From positions 24,874,501-24,938,500 of the forward strand of contig NC_044497.1 in NCBI RefSeq assembly GCF_902362185.1: 64,000 nt of DNA, in the 5' to 3' direction. How positions within the stretch are numbered: the stretch's first letter is position 1; each line of letters begins with the position of its first letter. The notes under the pieces are model-generated. The model was given only the letters and a program-made list of their open reading frames with translations. It did not search any database and had not been told where the DNA came from. The translations under genes were made by a program, and so were the position numbers. The DNA comes from Chanos chanos. Lineage: Eukaryota; Chordata; Actinopteri; Gonorynchiformes; Chanidae. Positions 37,795 to 49,344 of the stretch are shown here, piece by piece.

Positions 37795-37905
37795 TCAATC
37801 TGTGATGTCACAGGTATGTGAAATTCCTTTATAAAGGAAAGCACCAACATATTTTTGAGGATTTCCGATATCTCACCAAAAGCAGACAGAGGAAACACTC
37901 TCAAA
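37795..37905 (+). promoter_or_regulatory. PMEL promoter and 5' UTR
   Basis: TGATGTCACA (CRE-like, about 37802) and a TTTATAAAG TATA-like box (about 37828) precede the start codon at suitable distance. A CACATG E-box of the type bound by MITF-family factors lies further up, near 37395. Motif-based inference. Confidence 0.45.
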
Positions 37906-40900
37906 ATGAAGATATTTTCTGGAATTGTAATCTTGGCAATTTCTTCAGCAGTTTTGGGCAGTAAGTATATTCTTTTCTTTACCTTTAACAGTAACTGCAG
38001 ATTCTCAGTGATAATCAGTGGCTATTACTTCAAAACTGTGTCTAATTCTCTGAAGTCACAATACAAAACAAATTATATATATATATTTATACTGTTTCCG
38101 TTAATACCCTTTAGGGTCATTTTATTATGTGAATCAAACCTTTGTAGTAATAACATAACTGTTATAACGTGAACTGTGCAACACTGACATCTTGTGGCTG
38201 GGAGGAGTACAACTGGCCTACTCTGTTAGTCTCCAATGTAAATCTGTGTAAATTGCACACACACACTGTGAATAGCGAACAGTGAATTCATCCTCTGCAT
38301 TTAACCCATCCAACACACCGGTAAGTGAACACACACACCAGATGCAGGAGCAGTGGGCAGCATTCTTTGCGCCCAGCTACTTCAGTCAAGGAGCCAGTAG
38401 CACTCAAGCATGTAGTCATATCATTTTAACTGTAAATGTCTCCTTAAATGTGATTCAAGACATACCACGAAGTGCAGTATGTCACAAGTTTTATTAAACC
38501 ATCATGTCCACAATCAGTTTAAGACAGTAATAACTATTTTGGGAACCACGTTTTGGTAACACTTGCAATGCGCTATCACACATTAAAAGTGTAACATTTG
38601 CTTAAATAAAGATAAAAATTGTGCAAATAAGCCAACAAATGCTCCCTAGTACGCTGTGATAACTTCTGCTGACTAATAATACCAATCCACAACACTAGGG
38701 TCTGCCAGTCTTGGATAACAGTCAGTATACAAGCATTTGACAAAAAAAACAGTGGCAGAACCTCTGATGTGCATCTAAAGAGAGATTTGACCAATCAGAG
38801 CAGCTCACTGTGCTGGCCCGCAGGGCAAAAATCACATGCTGTGCAGACAATCACATGCGGCAGATTTAGGGTTCCTCTTAGGCTTAGAGGATGGCTTTAG
38901 GTGCTAACTTTCCTGACCTGCGGAAAGTGTGCCAAACATATTACCGGGTCATAAATCCTTGGCTGTCTCATCTCAGGGACGGGATCCAAAAACCCACAAC
39001 AATCCCAAACAACTTGAGCATTGTTTCAGGACTAACAGGTCACAGGGGTCGCGAGCTGCAATCCTCTGAGTCATTGTTTATCCTGCAATATGCTGTTCAG
39101 CTGTACAGATTTACTTCAGGAAGAAAAAAGAAAAACTATGAGACAGTGATGAATTTTGACTTTTATTATGATATTTTTCAGGGTTTTTTGTTCGCTGATA
39201 CATAAGTCAAACTAAGTCTAACTAAACTTAAAATCTGCATATTTTCCTAGATATTATGTTGATGTGAAACCTGTGATGGCTTCTGATTGGCAGGTGACCA
39301 CGTAAAGTTTGATGTGGGCAATGACGCACCAACGCTAACTGGTGCTAAAATCACCTTTACTATCGAGATCATTTTCCCAACCAACCAGGTGGTGTTACCA
39401 GATGGACAGGTCGTGTGGGCAGAGGACTGTACAATTAATGGTATGTAAATTGCCATGTTGGAATACAATACAACGCTCAATGGCTGCAATAAAACCAGAT
39501 AAAAGTATTTATTTAAAACAAAAAAAAAGGAGAAAAAAACAAAACAAAAAAAGCTCAAAACAAAACAACAAAAAACCCTAATAGACACTAACTAAAACAC
39601 AAAATAAATTAATTAAAAATACTGCCCTGCAAAGTATTTCAGTAATTGTGTACTTGTATATCTACATCTTTATCTTTCTCTATCAATCGATCGATCTACC
39701 TATCTATACACACACACATACATATGTAAATTGCAGTTGTATGCTTATACATAGAATTGAACGCTTAAATAGATTCTATAATATACAATTAATTATTTAC
39801 ACTTAATTATTCAATTAACAAATAGATATACTGAGCCACATGCTAAATAACTTTTTTCTTCCTGTATATACAGCACTGTTTACCAAGCTGACAAGGTCAG
39901 CACGCTTTTAATCTGGTATCAGTACTGTAGTGTATGCTATGTATGCTACATTGCTGGAAGTTAGCACATGGCTCAGAGGACTTCGTGAAGGTTTTTTTTT
40001 TTTTTTTTTTAAAACAATCCACAACCCTTAGAACAACTCTTAATGACAAGAAATGAAGCCAAGGGTATGCTAAAAGATATAAAGCTCATTCACTGGGAGG
40101 GTCTGTTCACCAAAATGTTGGTAGCATTAAATGTGACTGCATTTACATCACAAAAATGTCCCATCATAGTAATGCCATTTCTTTGTTTCTCTAGGCACCC
40201 ATTACCGTAAGAGACAGCCTGTGTACCCTGAGGACAGTTCTGTCGATGAGTGGAATGGCGTTTTCCCTGATGGTACCACTCTCAGTGAATTTGGAGACAA
40301 GAGACCACCCTACGTGTTCGTGTGGAAAACATGGGGTAAGTACCCCAGCCCTTAACATGGTAAAACAACCTGGTTATGACGTTAACTCAGTGTCCATAAC
40401 ATCGTCTTTCACGCCTGACAGGGCAGTACTGGCAGGTCTGTGATGGTCCTTCATCCTCTCTCACCATTGACACGCATGGAGTTCCTCTTGGTTCCTACAT
40501 GATGGATGTTGTTATCTATCACTATCGCAAAAAGGACAAATTCATTCCTCTGGGATATGCATCCACACAGTTCTGCATCACAGGTTGGAACATAATCACA
40601 CTGCAAGATAGCACAAGCTAGGTAACTGGTTAGCTTCAGCTAGGTAGGCTGACCTGTTACCTTTTGGAACTCATTTTTAGAGCCTTCAACAATCCCTTGA
40701 CTGACTGATTCACTGGAATCTTAAGTTACATTTTGAGGGAAAGATTTTCATCAATTTCTTACATGGCATATAAGCATCACTTCAAAATAATTCTTCAAAA
40801 TAATCATTTAACCTCCTCTTCCTGCCTTCCTTTCATCTTCTAAAATCCCAGTTTCCCCTGTAAAGCATCTGGGCCAAATGAGGCTGGCCACAAGCCACTC

Positions 40901-43294
40901 TTGACTGGATTCCAAGCCAAAGATGATCGTCAAACACAAACCAAATATGCACCTGCACACTAATCCACACTAACCCTGCATCACGGCTACTGGGATCCAA
41001 AATACCTGAAGTTTGAAAAATCTGATCTTCTGAAAAGAATGATGATGATGATGCCTGTTTGCCTCCCATCCCATTTAAGTATTCATCTCTATGTGTGTCC
41101 AGATCAGATTCCCTTCTCAGTTGAGCTGTCCCAAGTGAATGACATTGATGAAGGTGACGAGAGGTTTGTTCAGAATCGAGCTGTTGCCTTCACCATTACT
41201 CTTCATGACCCCAGTCAGTACCTGAAAGATTCAGATGTCACCTTTAACTGGGACTTTGGGGACAGCAGTGGCACTGTCATTTCCAGAGAGCTCACCGTGA
41301 CTCACACCTACATCAACACTGGGTCCTTCAAGCCTCAGGTGGTCATACAAGCAGCTATTCCTGATCCTGGCTGTGCAACACCTTCAGATTTTTCAACCAC
41401 CATAAGTCCCACCTCCCAAACCTCAGATCAAATCACCAGGGGTAGGATGTTTGGTTCACTACATTTACTTGACAGTTGACAATTTTCAGAATGATCTCAA
41501 TGCATGATCAACAATATCAATAATGGTATGTTGCCAAATTGCAAACTACTGTCTTCATTTTTTTTACTCAGAGGGTGATGCTGAACGATCTGCAGGACCT
41601 GTGCTGGGTCACTCTACACAAACTGCCCTCTTGAACACAAGCCAACCTGTACCCACAAATGGAATTGCAGAGATGTTTGCGTCAGAGGGCTTGGTGGAGC
41701 ATGATGTCATAGCTGCTGCAAATGTCATTGAATCAAATATCCCAGTTGAAACAACAAGCATTCCTGCCTCTAATGACAACAAGGCCTCTGATTTTCTTAA
41801 AACTCTGTTTGCCGAAGTAAACAGTCTGGCAAATATGATGCAAAAGGCAGCAGCAAGTGAGTAGCTAAATCCACTAAAAAAAACATTGTATCCCCAGCTG
41901 TTCTAAGGATAGTGAACATAATTTAAATTTGATCTACAGCAGCAGCAGGCCTGAGTGCAGACAGAACACAAACACTGGGAACCCAAAAAGTCAAGGTGGT
42001 TGAGAAGCGGCAAGCCCCTGTCAGAGAAGACTGTGTGATTTATCGTTATGGTTCCTTTTCCACTGATATTGAAGTTGTGGGTAAGTTCCCTTTCCTTGGT
42101 TAATTCTGTGCTCTCTTAACATGCTAACCGGAAGTGAAAAATGGTCCATGTTTGTACTGATTGTCAGAGGGCATTGAGAGTGTGGACATTGTGCAAGTAA
42201 CCAATGGAGATACCGGTATGACACTTGATTTGGAAGATAACGCAGTGGATTTCACCATTTCCTGTCAGGGCAGGTTTGTATGAATCAAATTTTAAATGAA
42301 TAAATAAAAATTGAAATAATAAATAACATTTAAAACAATTTCCACACATCAACCATCACTACACAAATTAAAATGCTTTAGTTACATCACCAGGCCTATT
42401 TTAATTTTTAATCACACACAACTTTAATCCCTTGATGTTTGACAGTTTGCCAACACGGGTTTGCACTGTGGTGTCGGATGCAGACTGCATCTCGCCAATT
42501 AAGACCGTCTGCAACTCTGTAACACTCTCACCAGAGTGTCAGCTGGTAATCCGGCACTTCTTTAACGACTCTGGTGTCTTCTGCATTAATGTGTCTCTGA
42601 CTAACGACGTCAGTCTCGCTCTCACCAGTGCAAGGGTTAGTGTAAACATAGGTGAGTTAGTTCGTCAATTATTTATTTATTTATTTGTTATATTCAGTAT
42701 CAAATTCAAAAAATTATCTTTACTGTTATCAAGGTTTTTTAACCATTTAATTCTGCCTCTACTGTAGGCGTTTTTTTGGGGGTTTTTTTGCCACATTCAC
42801 ATCATCAGATATTTCCCTCTTTGACTTCTTATGGTCAGACTCTAGGCTGAACCCCACCGTCATTGTTGCCATGGCACTGGGGCTCTTAATCATCACATCA
42901 GTGGTGGGGATAGGTTCCTTGACTTACAAGTAAGTCAATCTGAACAACTGATTAGTTTACCATCACAATTGCCATGTGATTTTACCTTGGACTGAACGCA
43001 GCTGTGCATATATATATCACTGCAAACAGTTGATATACAAAGCTTCTTTCACCTCTAGGAGTTAAATAGGAGATTCTAGTACTTCATATAACCCCAAATA
43101 AAGATAATGACATTTCTCTCTTTTTTTTGTCTGCTGTCAGACATTTGAAGGGGTATCATCCGTTGATCAAAGTACCCTTTGCAGGCGAGAGTGACAGTGT
43201 TGCGTGGCGCTCTGCGCCTGCTCTCCGGAGGAACCTGGTGATCCCTCTTCCGCAAGAGCAGAAGCATCCACTCTTCCTGCATGGAGTGGTGTGA
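37906..43294 (+). CDS. pmel: premelanosome protein (PMEL/silver) family, short form
   Basis: PMEL is a type I membrane protein whose luminal fragment forms the amyloid fibrils of melanosomes. Eleven coding exons join in phase: 37906-37960, 39294-39440, 40195-40335, 40422-40583, 41103-41441, 41572-41856, 41940-42080, 42168-42273, 42446-42651, 42839-42929 and 43141-43294, giving 608 aa. Order: signal peptide (MKIFSGIVILAISSAVLG), N-terminal region (NDAPTLTGAK, LPDGQVVW, WKTWGQYWQV), PKD domain (TFNWDFGDSSGT, VTHTY), a linker without repeats, a convertase-type KRQAP site, the Cys-rich kringle-like domain (DCVIYRYGSFS, TISCQG), a membrane segment (VIVAMALGLLIITSVVG) and a cytoplasmic tail. Two parts of human PMEL are missing: the first part of the N-terminal region (the CWRGG block) and the long threonine/proline repeat domain. 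Teleosts have two pmel copies; I cannot say which this is. GPNMB is less likely because the PKD flank and KLD fit PMEL better. Confidence 0.88.
38229..38400 (-). mobile_element. SINE-like tail fragment in PMEL intron 1
   Basis: The minus strand contains CACTGCTCCTGCATCTGGTG and GGTTAAATGCAGAGGA, the same order of blocks as the plus-strand copy near 45380-45535. The tail with 'GGTTAAATGCAGAGGAC' is widespread in fish genomes. It is truncated and lacks a clear tRNA head. Confidence 0.7.
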
Positions 43295-43790
43295 ATGAGT
43301 AGTTGTGCAAAGCACTGCAAAATTCAAACTCATGGTACATAGGAATAATGTGTCGCCAGAATGTAGCTAAGTAAAGGTGGCAGTAGATGAGGGGTTTTTT
43401 TTTTGTATTATTAGTCCTGCCAAAAAAGAAAAGAACTTTAGATATGATTTTTGTATTTTTCTTTTTTTACTTTTGGATCATATGCGTTTTTGCTACAAGC
43501 TAGTGAAATTTATTCATTGTGGTTGCTTTACATTTTTATACTTGTGCCTTTTCTAACCTTCTTTTTTATGCACTGAGGAAATGCTGGGATGCTTATTGTT
43601 TTGATACGTTCAGTGTTGTACTGTCAACATCGTATATGTGCCAGTTGGACCACAGGAACAGAATGAGAAACAGTGGAGAAGCAACAGAAAGTTTGTGGGC
43701 CAATAAATCCCTTTCTACAAATACTTCTGAATACCAGTTAATAAAATCTAATAAAATCTAGCAGCACTGCTGTCTGTTCATTTCTGTGTA
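43295..43790 (+). other. PMEL 3' untranslated region
   Basis: Non-coding sequence with a canonical AATAAA at 43702-43707 and further AATAAA copies near 43740-43755, which together mark the likely transcript end. Confidence 0.6.
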
Positions 43791-43837
43791 CATACATGCA
43801 TACATTCAAACACACACACACACAGATATATATATAT

Positions 43838-44530
43838 ATGGCTAAAGAAGCTCCAGAAGGGAGCAGTCCCATCCAACTACAGGCCGATAACCTGCCTCTG
43901 CACAAGCTCCTGTCAGGCATCATTGCGGATACAAATGAGTAGGCACATGGCTCAATACATGAGCGGGGCCCAGAAAGGTATGGGAAAGAACACTAGAGGA
44001 GCAAAACACCAGCTACTGGTAGATAAGACAGTTGCTCGAGACTGCAAGACCAGACAGACCAACCTGTGCACCACCTGGATTGACTATAAGAAAGCCTACG
44101 ACTCGATGCCTCACACATGGATCCTGGAATGCTTGGAGCTGTATAACATCAACAGGACACTAAGAGCCTTCATCAAGAACTCAATGGGGCTGTGGAAAAC
44201 AACACTAGAGGCCAACTTCAACTCAATAGCACAAGTTGCCATCAAGTGTGGCATCTACCAAGGAGATGCTTTGTCCTTGCTGCAGTTCTGCATAGGCCTG
44301 AACCCCCCAGCGAGATCATCACAATGAGTGGCTATGGCTACCAGCTACGGAACAGATCGGCCATCAGTCACCTCCTCTACAAGGATGACATCAAACTGTG
44401 CACCAGGAGTGAGCGAGACATTGACTCACTGATCCACACCACTAGGATCTACAGCAATGACATCGGCATGTCATTCGGGCTTGAGAAGTATGGTCGGATG
44501 GTAACAAAGAGAGGAAAGGTAGTCAGAATA
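43838..44530 (+). pseudogene. LINE reverse transcriptase fragment (R2/NeSL-like)
   Basis: Two overlapping frames encode reverse transcriptase blocks in order: SNYRPIT, QKG, WIDYKKAYDSMPHTW (motif A), GIYQGDALS (motif B), SHLLYKDDIKLC (motif C with the DD pair) and SFGLEKYGRMV. A frame change near 44300 separates motifs B and C. There is no start, endonuclease or tail, so this is a dead 5'- and 3'-truncated copy of a non-LTR retrotransposon. The clade is from recall of similar proteins and is tentative. Confidence 0.75.
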
Positions 44531-44654
44531 TACACAAGCTTCTATACCATTGCAAATGCTCCTGGTAATTTCTATTGTGTTCTAGATCATTCTAATCAAC
44601 TATAAATTGAGAGCAGCTCTTGCAGCAGTTCTCTTGTCAGTTACTAGTCAATTG

Positions 44655-44905
44655 CAAAACCAAAGAGCTTAGTGAGGACCTCCGGTTGCACACTGTAGCC
44701 TCCCACAAGGAGGGGAAGGGCTATAGAGCCATATCCAAGTATTTTCAGCGCAAAGCTGATCTAAAAGTACAAGGAATTCCACACTGAAAAATCTTGAAGA
44801 GTGGGGTAGGGAGCCAAAAGTGACCCCTGCGCTGGAAAGAATGGCAGTGTTAGAGGCCAAGAAGAATCCAAGGATCACCACCAAGGCCATCCTGATGTAT
44901 CTGAG
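44655..44905 (+). pseudogene. Tc1-like transposase N-terminal fragment
   Basis: The plus strand encodes KELSEDLRLHTVASHKEGKG followed by YRAISKYFQ, typical of the first helix-turn-helix of Tc1-type transposases. After a frame change it encodes VTPALERMAVLEAKK then NPRITTKAILMYL, the second DNA-binding half. The catalytic DDE domain is absent. It abuts the preceding LINE piece and the following tRNA-like repeats. Confidence 0.65.
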
Positions 44906-45260
44906 TGTAACGGTAGCCAGCGAGTAGAGTGCTGCGCAGTGAGTATACCGCACTCCCCCAACACCTTAAGAGGCGTACTAGTGACTAACGTTAGCACCCA
45001 TGGGTTTTAGCCTCCTTGCTAGCACGCCCGCCTCCCATCCCAAGGGTCGCCGGTTCGAGTCAAGTGGTACACACAATGCAGAGCCGTGACCTGGATGGGA
45101 GTGAAGTTTAGGGGGGGTGAGTGTAACTGTAGCCAGCAAGTAGAGTGCTGCACAGTGAGTATACCTCACTCCCCTGAAACCTTAAGCAGTGTGCTAGCGT
45201 CCATGGGTTTTAGCCTCCCATCCCGGAGGGTCGCCAGTTCAAGTCCAGTGGCATACATGC
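44905..45260 (+). repeat. tandem pair of tRNA-like repeat units (period ~213 bp)
   Basis: GAGTGTAACNGTAGCCAGC starts two diverged copies, at about 44905 and 45118. Each ends with a tRNA B-box-like segment (GTCGCCGGTTCGAGTC; GTCGCCAGTTCAAGTCC) preceded by TTTTAGCCTCC. The arrangement suggests a tRNA-derived SINE duplicated locally. Folding as a working tRNA was not evident. Confidence 0.6.
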
Positions 45261-45324
45261 AGAGCGGTAACATGAGCAATTCTGGTACCAAAATCTCAAG
45301 GCAAGGTGTGTGTGTTATAAAGTT

Positions 45325-45535
45325 CCGGAGATCCAGAGGGTTGCCAGTTCGATTCCCAGGACCAACATCCATGGCTGTGTGCCCTTGAGCAAGGCATTTA
45401 ACCCCAATGCTCCCCGGGCGCAAGGAATGCTGCTCACTGCTCCTGCATCTGGTGTGTGTTCACTACTGGTGTGTTGGATGGGTTAAATGCAGAGGACAAA
45501 TTCACTGTTCACAGTGTGTGTGTGCAATCACTTAC
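45325..45535 (+). mobile_element. SINE with tRNA-like B box and fish-type tail
   Basis: GGTTGCCAGTTCGATTCCCA (B box) is followed by GTGCCCTTGAGCAAGGCATT and GGTTAAATGCAGAGGAC, a block order common in fish SINEs. It ends in TA/CA microsatellite. The 5' half appears lost or replaced by the preceding array. Confidence 0.7.
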
Positions 45536-45599
45536 TTATATATATATATATATATACACACACATACATACATAAAACTCATATATTAATAAAACTCAA

Positions 45600-45911
45600 T
45601 AATTGTGTATAGTGGTTTGCCGATTTCTTTTGTAATGGTATTTTTTCCTTTTGGAGGTATTTAAAAGGTTTTAAAAGTCATTAAATTTGTACTTAAAAAT
45701 GTGCAGCTATCAAACAACAGCTCTTAGCATGATGTTGCTATACCGTCGGCTGGCTTACCTCACTTCAGCGTTCCTACTGGCGGTACGAATGCCAACAGAA
45801 GAAAAGCCCTAGAACGTATGTAGTTCTGGGGGAACCTCCCCTGGGGCTAGTTCCTATCAAATGAGACCCTAGAACTGTTCGGTCCGAAAGCTCCTTATGT
45901 ATGTATGTATA
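45600..45911. other. unassigned stretch between SINE and hAT element
   Basis: No gene. The palindrome-like TAGTTCTGGGGGAACC...GGGGCTAGTTCCTA near 45820-45855 suggests a further DNA transposon scrap, but no ends were found. Confidence 0.4.
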
Positions 45912-46192
45912 AGGGATGTCCCGATCCGATCTAAAAGATTGATATCAGGCCGATCAAGGTGCATTTTTTAACTGATCGGTATCGGCTTTATTGAGCACGA
46001 CCTAAAACCCGATACTTTGTTTTACGCCAGCTGTCATACAGGTGTCTTAAATGGAGAGCATAATTTGTGGCAGGACGCTGCCAAAATGTCAGTATGGAGA
46101 TATTTTAAATTGGGAAAGAGAGCAGTCCATCAGCCAGTTGTAATATTTGCAATGCGAGCTGCGTTCAATAAGCTACTATCACTTTGATACGG

Positions 46193-46713
46193 TGTTGTAT
46201 GAAATATGGAACGGCATGAAATCTGGAGCGGGTACATCCGGTTAACCATTTCGTGCAAATTCGTATACAACGGTGCATTGCAAAATCAAAGTGGGAAAAT
46301 CAATTAATTCAAATATAGAAGCAACACGATACCTAATCGCTAGACACACTACCAAACTACAAATTTACGACAATAATTCTGTTCGTATAGACATGTAATG
46401 TACATCCCATATCGTATCGTCTACAATTAGTTTAATGTGCCAAGGTATAGGGGCAAAGCATCGCTTATCTGTATTAGCGGCTCGGTTAGCCAAACCTATT
46501 GTAAAGGGATTAGATACACCACAAAAGTGGGATTTCATTCTTTCACACTTTACTTTTTGCAGGTATGTTGTATCAGCCGTTTCACAGTTTGGTGCCTCCA
46601 AATGTGATAGTTTACAATAGTAATTGTAGACAGAATTTGACGCATTTCCTGTGAAAATGACTAACCGGATGCACCTGTTCCAGATTTCATGAGGTTCCAA
46701 ATTTCATACGACA
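46193..46713. mobile_element. 521-bp MITE with ~70-bp terminal inverted repeats
   Basis: The left end TGTTGTATGAAATATGGAAC and the inverted right end TGTCGTATGAAATTTGGAAC match, and the match continues through CATGAAATCTGGA and CATCCGGTTA. It interrupts the hAT reading frame between ...TITLIR and HLKNKH..., so it inserted into a once-coding sequence. There is no transposase. Superfamily is unassigned. Confidence 0.75.
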
Positions 46714-46916
46714 GGGGCACCTAAAAAATAAACACTCAACGGAATACAGTGAGTTCACTCAGGCAAAGGCTGCTCCGAAGCAGCACACATTGGACGATAT
46801 ACATTTAAAAGGAGAGAGAAATTTCCTCGACACAGCGACAAGGCCAAAAGGATGACCCAGAGGGTAACTGAATCAATCGCTTTGGATGGCTAGCCCATCG
46901 CTGTGGTAGCGAATAA

Positions 46917-47823
46917 AGAAGTGCTTTCAAATTCGGCAAACTGAGGCGAACGGGTTTTCTTTTATCTTTTCGATTTGAACGTTTTTTAGCATACTTCGAC
47001 GACATCAATCCTCAAGGCTGCTAACAACAAGGTATCATTTCAAAATTGAAACACCTAACCCTTTAGCTGTATATGATGTATGCGAGTCAGCCTAAACTAA
47101 CGACCACAAAGAGCAATACAGTCGCTTAACTAACGCTAAGGATTGATAACGATAGCATACAAAAAAGAGACTTTTTCTGAAAGCATCAATGTAATTGCAA
47201 CTTAGACCATTTAACAACTTAAATTATTGTAAGAAGACTCAATAAAATCGAACACTTACCTATATTTTCTGAGGTGCGTTCAAATTTGGCAAACTAAGGC
47301 ATAGGCCTAAGTTCCAGGCGAACGAGTTTTCTTTGAACTTTTAGATTTGAAAGGTTTTTAGGTCAGCATACTCTGACGACATTTATCCTCTACGCTACTA
47401 ATAGCAACCAAGGTATCGTTTCAAAATTTAAATGCCTAACACTTTAGTTGGATGTGAAGTATGCGAATTATCCTAAACTAACGACCACCGAGAGCAATAC
47501 AAACGCTTTGCTGACGCTAAGGATTGATAACGATAGCATACTTTGTCTGAAAGCGTCTTTTTTGTATCAACCTAATGACAGTTAGACAAGTTAACCACTT
47601 GAATTATTGTAAGAAGATTAAATAAAGTCGAACACAAAGTATATTTTCTTGTATAACTCCAATCTGGGTACACATCTCCCTTAGTCCAGCATCCATCTCT
47701 GTTCACCGAAAACTACCTCCTCAGACCATTTGTGTGTGTTCGCAAACGTTCGCAGTGAACTTAGAGCAAGCGAAAAACTGTTTGAAAATGTTCGCGAATG
47801 TTTGATAATTGAACGCACCTCAG
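46917..47823. mobile_element. second MITE, with internal tandem duplication
   Basis: The right end carries TTGAACGCACCTCAG, the inverse of CTGAGGTGCGTTCAA at 47269. A diverged left end (GAAGTGCTTTCAA) lies at about 46918. The left 700 bp are two copies of a unit of about 350 bp (46917-47268 and 47269-47640), sharing AACTAACGACCAC and GCTAAGGATTGATAACGATA. It splits the hAT frame between VVANK and GFRRLF. Confidence 0.65.
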
Positions 47824-48029
47824 GTTTTCGCCGTCTTTTTTTGGAGCTTTTGGAGCCACAGGACGCTATATCCACTCGACACTACATTTCAGACACTGCG
47901 CTACCGGAGCTTTACAACTAGGTTTACTTTGTTATTTTGTAAAATTAAAAATAATTATGATAAATAAAAAAATTAAGGAACAGCTTGGATGCAGGCAGTT
48001 TTTTTTAATGTCTTGCTATTCAATTGTCA

Positions 48030-48786
48030 AGCATATAGGCCTACGAGGGCTGCCAACTCTCACGCATTGAGCTTGAGACTCACGTAATTGACACAGATCT
48101 CAGGATCTGACGCCACACGCGCCTTTTCTCACGCTAACTTTCGCCTTCGCTTCCTCCAATGTAAAATTTGTGATTATTCAGTGAAGGAACAGCAGTGAGT
48201 GCAACAACAAATCACTGCGATGCGCGTTCTTGTGGAGCAGCCAATCACAATGATTTTGTGGTTTGCTCCACTCATGCCCAGCTAACCCGCTGGGCATGAA
48301 TGGAGCAAGGCTGGTGGAACAAATACAGTGCAACGGTCATTTGTCTAATTTTATGAACTCGTCGGGTGTTACTCAGGATCCGTCAATGTAAATTTGTGGA
48401 GCTGGCCTACGACTTGCAAGGTTAGCAAAGTTATTGCAGCATTGTAGCACTTACTTGCATCGTTTTATGCTTAAAACATGATAAGAACATATGGCAACAG
48501 TCAAACATTTGGACCTGCCTAGTAGTTAACGTGAGCTGCTAGTTAATGTTCTCTAAAGAAACAAGCTACGACTGTCAACGACGGCCCGGCTCAAAATGAT
48601 CTTATTTGTAGGCCTATAATTAGGGCTGAGCGCTTTAGGCCTAGCTGAAATTTATCACGATTTCAGTCCATATGGATAATTATTTATCATTTTACTAACA
48701 TATTTTAATAATTACCAGGAGAAAAAAGGTTGAATTTAACAACTTTATTTTGTACGACGGACTATTAGGGTCACATTAAGGGGAAA
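48030..48786. other. transposon scraps inside the hAT element
   Basis: GGGCTGCCAACTCTCACGCA (about 48047) and TTAGGGCTGAGCGCTTTAGG (about 48622) look like ends of further DNA transposons, but I could not pair them. No coding sequence was recognised. Confidence 0.35.
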
Positions 48787-48790
48787 GAAA

Positions 48791-49344
48791 TCTGAGATTC
48801 CGAGAATAAGGTCGTGATATTACAAGAATAATGTCGTAATTGAAAGAAAAGTCATATTACGAGAATAAAGTCGTAATGTAATGAGAATAAAGTCATATTT
48901 CGACAAAAAAAGTCGTAATATTATTAGAAAAAATCATAATATTACGAGAATAAAATCGTAACAAAAGAAGCAATTTCCTCCAAATCCATGTGGTTCTTTC
49001 TTCGGAATAGACACAGTTTCTTGCACAATCTTTGCAAAGTCCAGATACTTATGATAATGTGGTGCTGAAGTGCCTAAAGATTAAGTGTTTCATTCTTTCT
49101 GAAACTTGAAGTATAACTTCACAAGATGCTCCACGTTTCTCATTTTAACGCAAGCGGCAGGCTGCTCCTCTGACATTGCCCCTCTAAAATAACACGTAGC
49201 CTAAAATTACTTTACTTTACCTTCTTACTTTGTTCTCATAATATTATGACTTTTTTTCTCTAAAATTACGACTTTATTCTCGTATTATCAATACTTGTAA
49301 AATTACAACTTTATTCTCGTAATATTACGACTCGAAATCTCAGA
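48791..49344. mobile_element. inverted-repeat element with GAGAATAAAGTCGTAAT arrays
   Basis: The inverted ends TCTGAGATTCCGAG and TCTGAGATTTCGAG (inverse of the right end) are each followed inward by diverged ATTACGAGAATAAAGTCGTA units. The 250-bp centre, on the minus strand, carries broken frames (VEHLVKLYFKFQKE, then an arginine-rich stretch). They vaguely recall the N-terminal part of integrase-type DNA transposons seen in fish (IS3EU-like). The family call is weak; the inverted structure is clear. Confidence 0.6.

Noticed and set aside
38891-39205. Possible missing PMEL exon between exons 1 and 2
   Set aside because: The reading frame does not resemble the PMEL N-terminal region, and exons 1 and 2 already join in phase.
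43923-44605. Two overlapping frames as a host gene
   Set aside because: Both are reverse transcriptase segments of one dead LINE copy.
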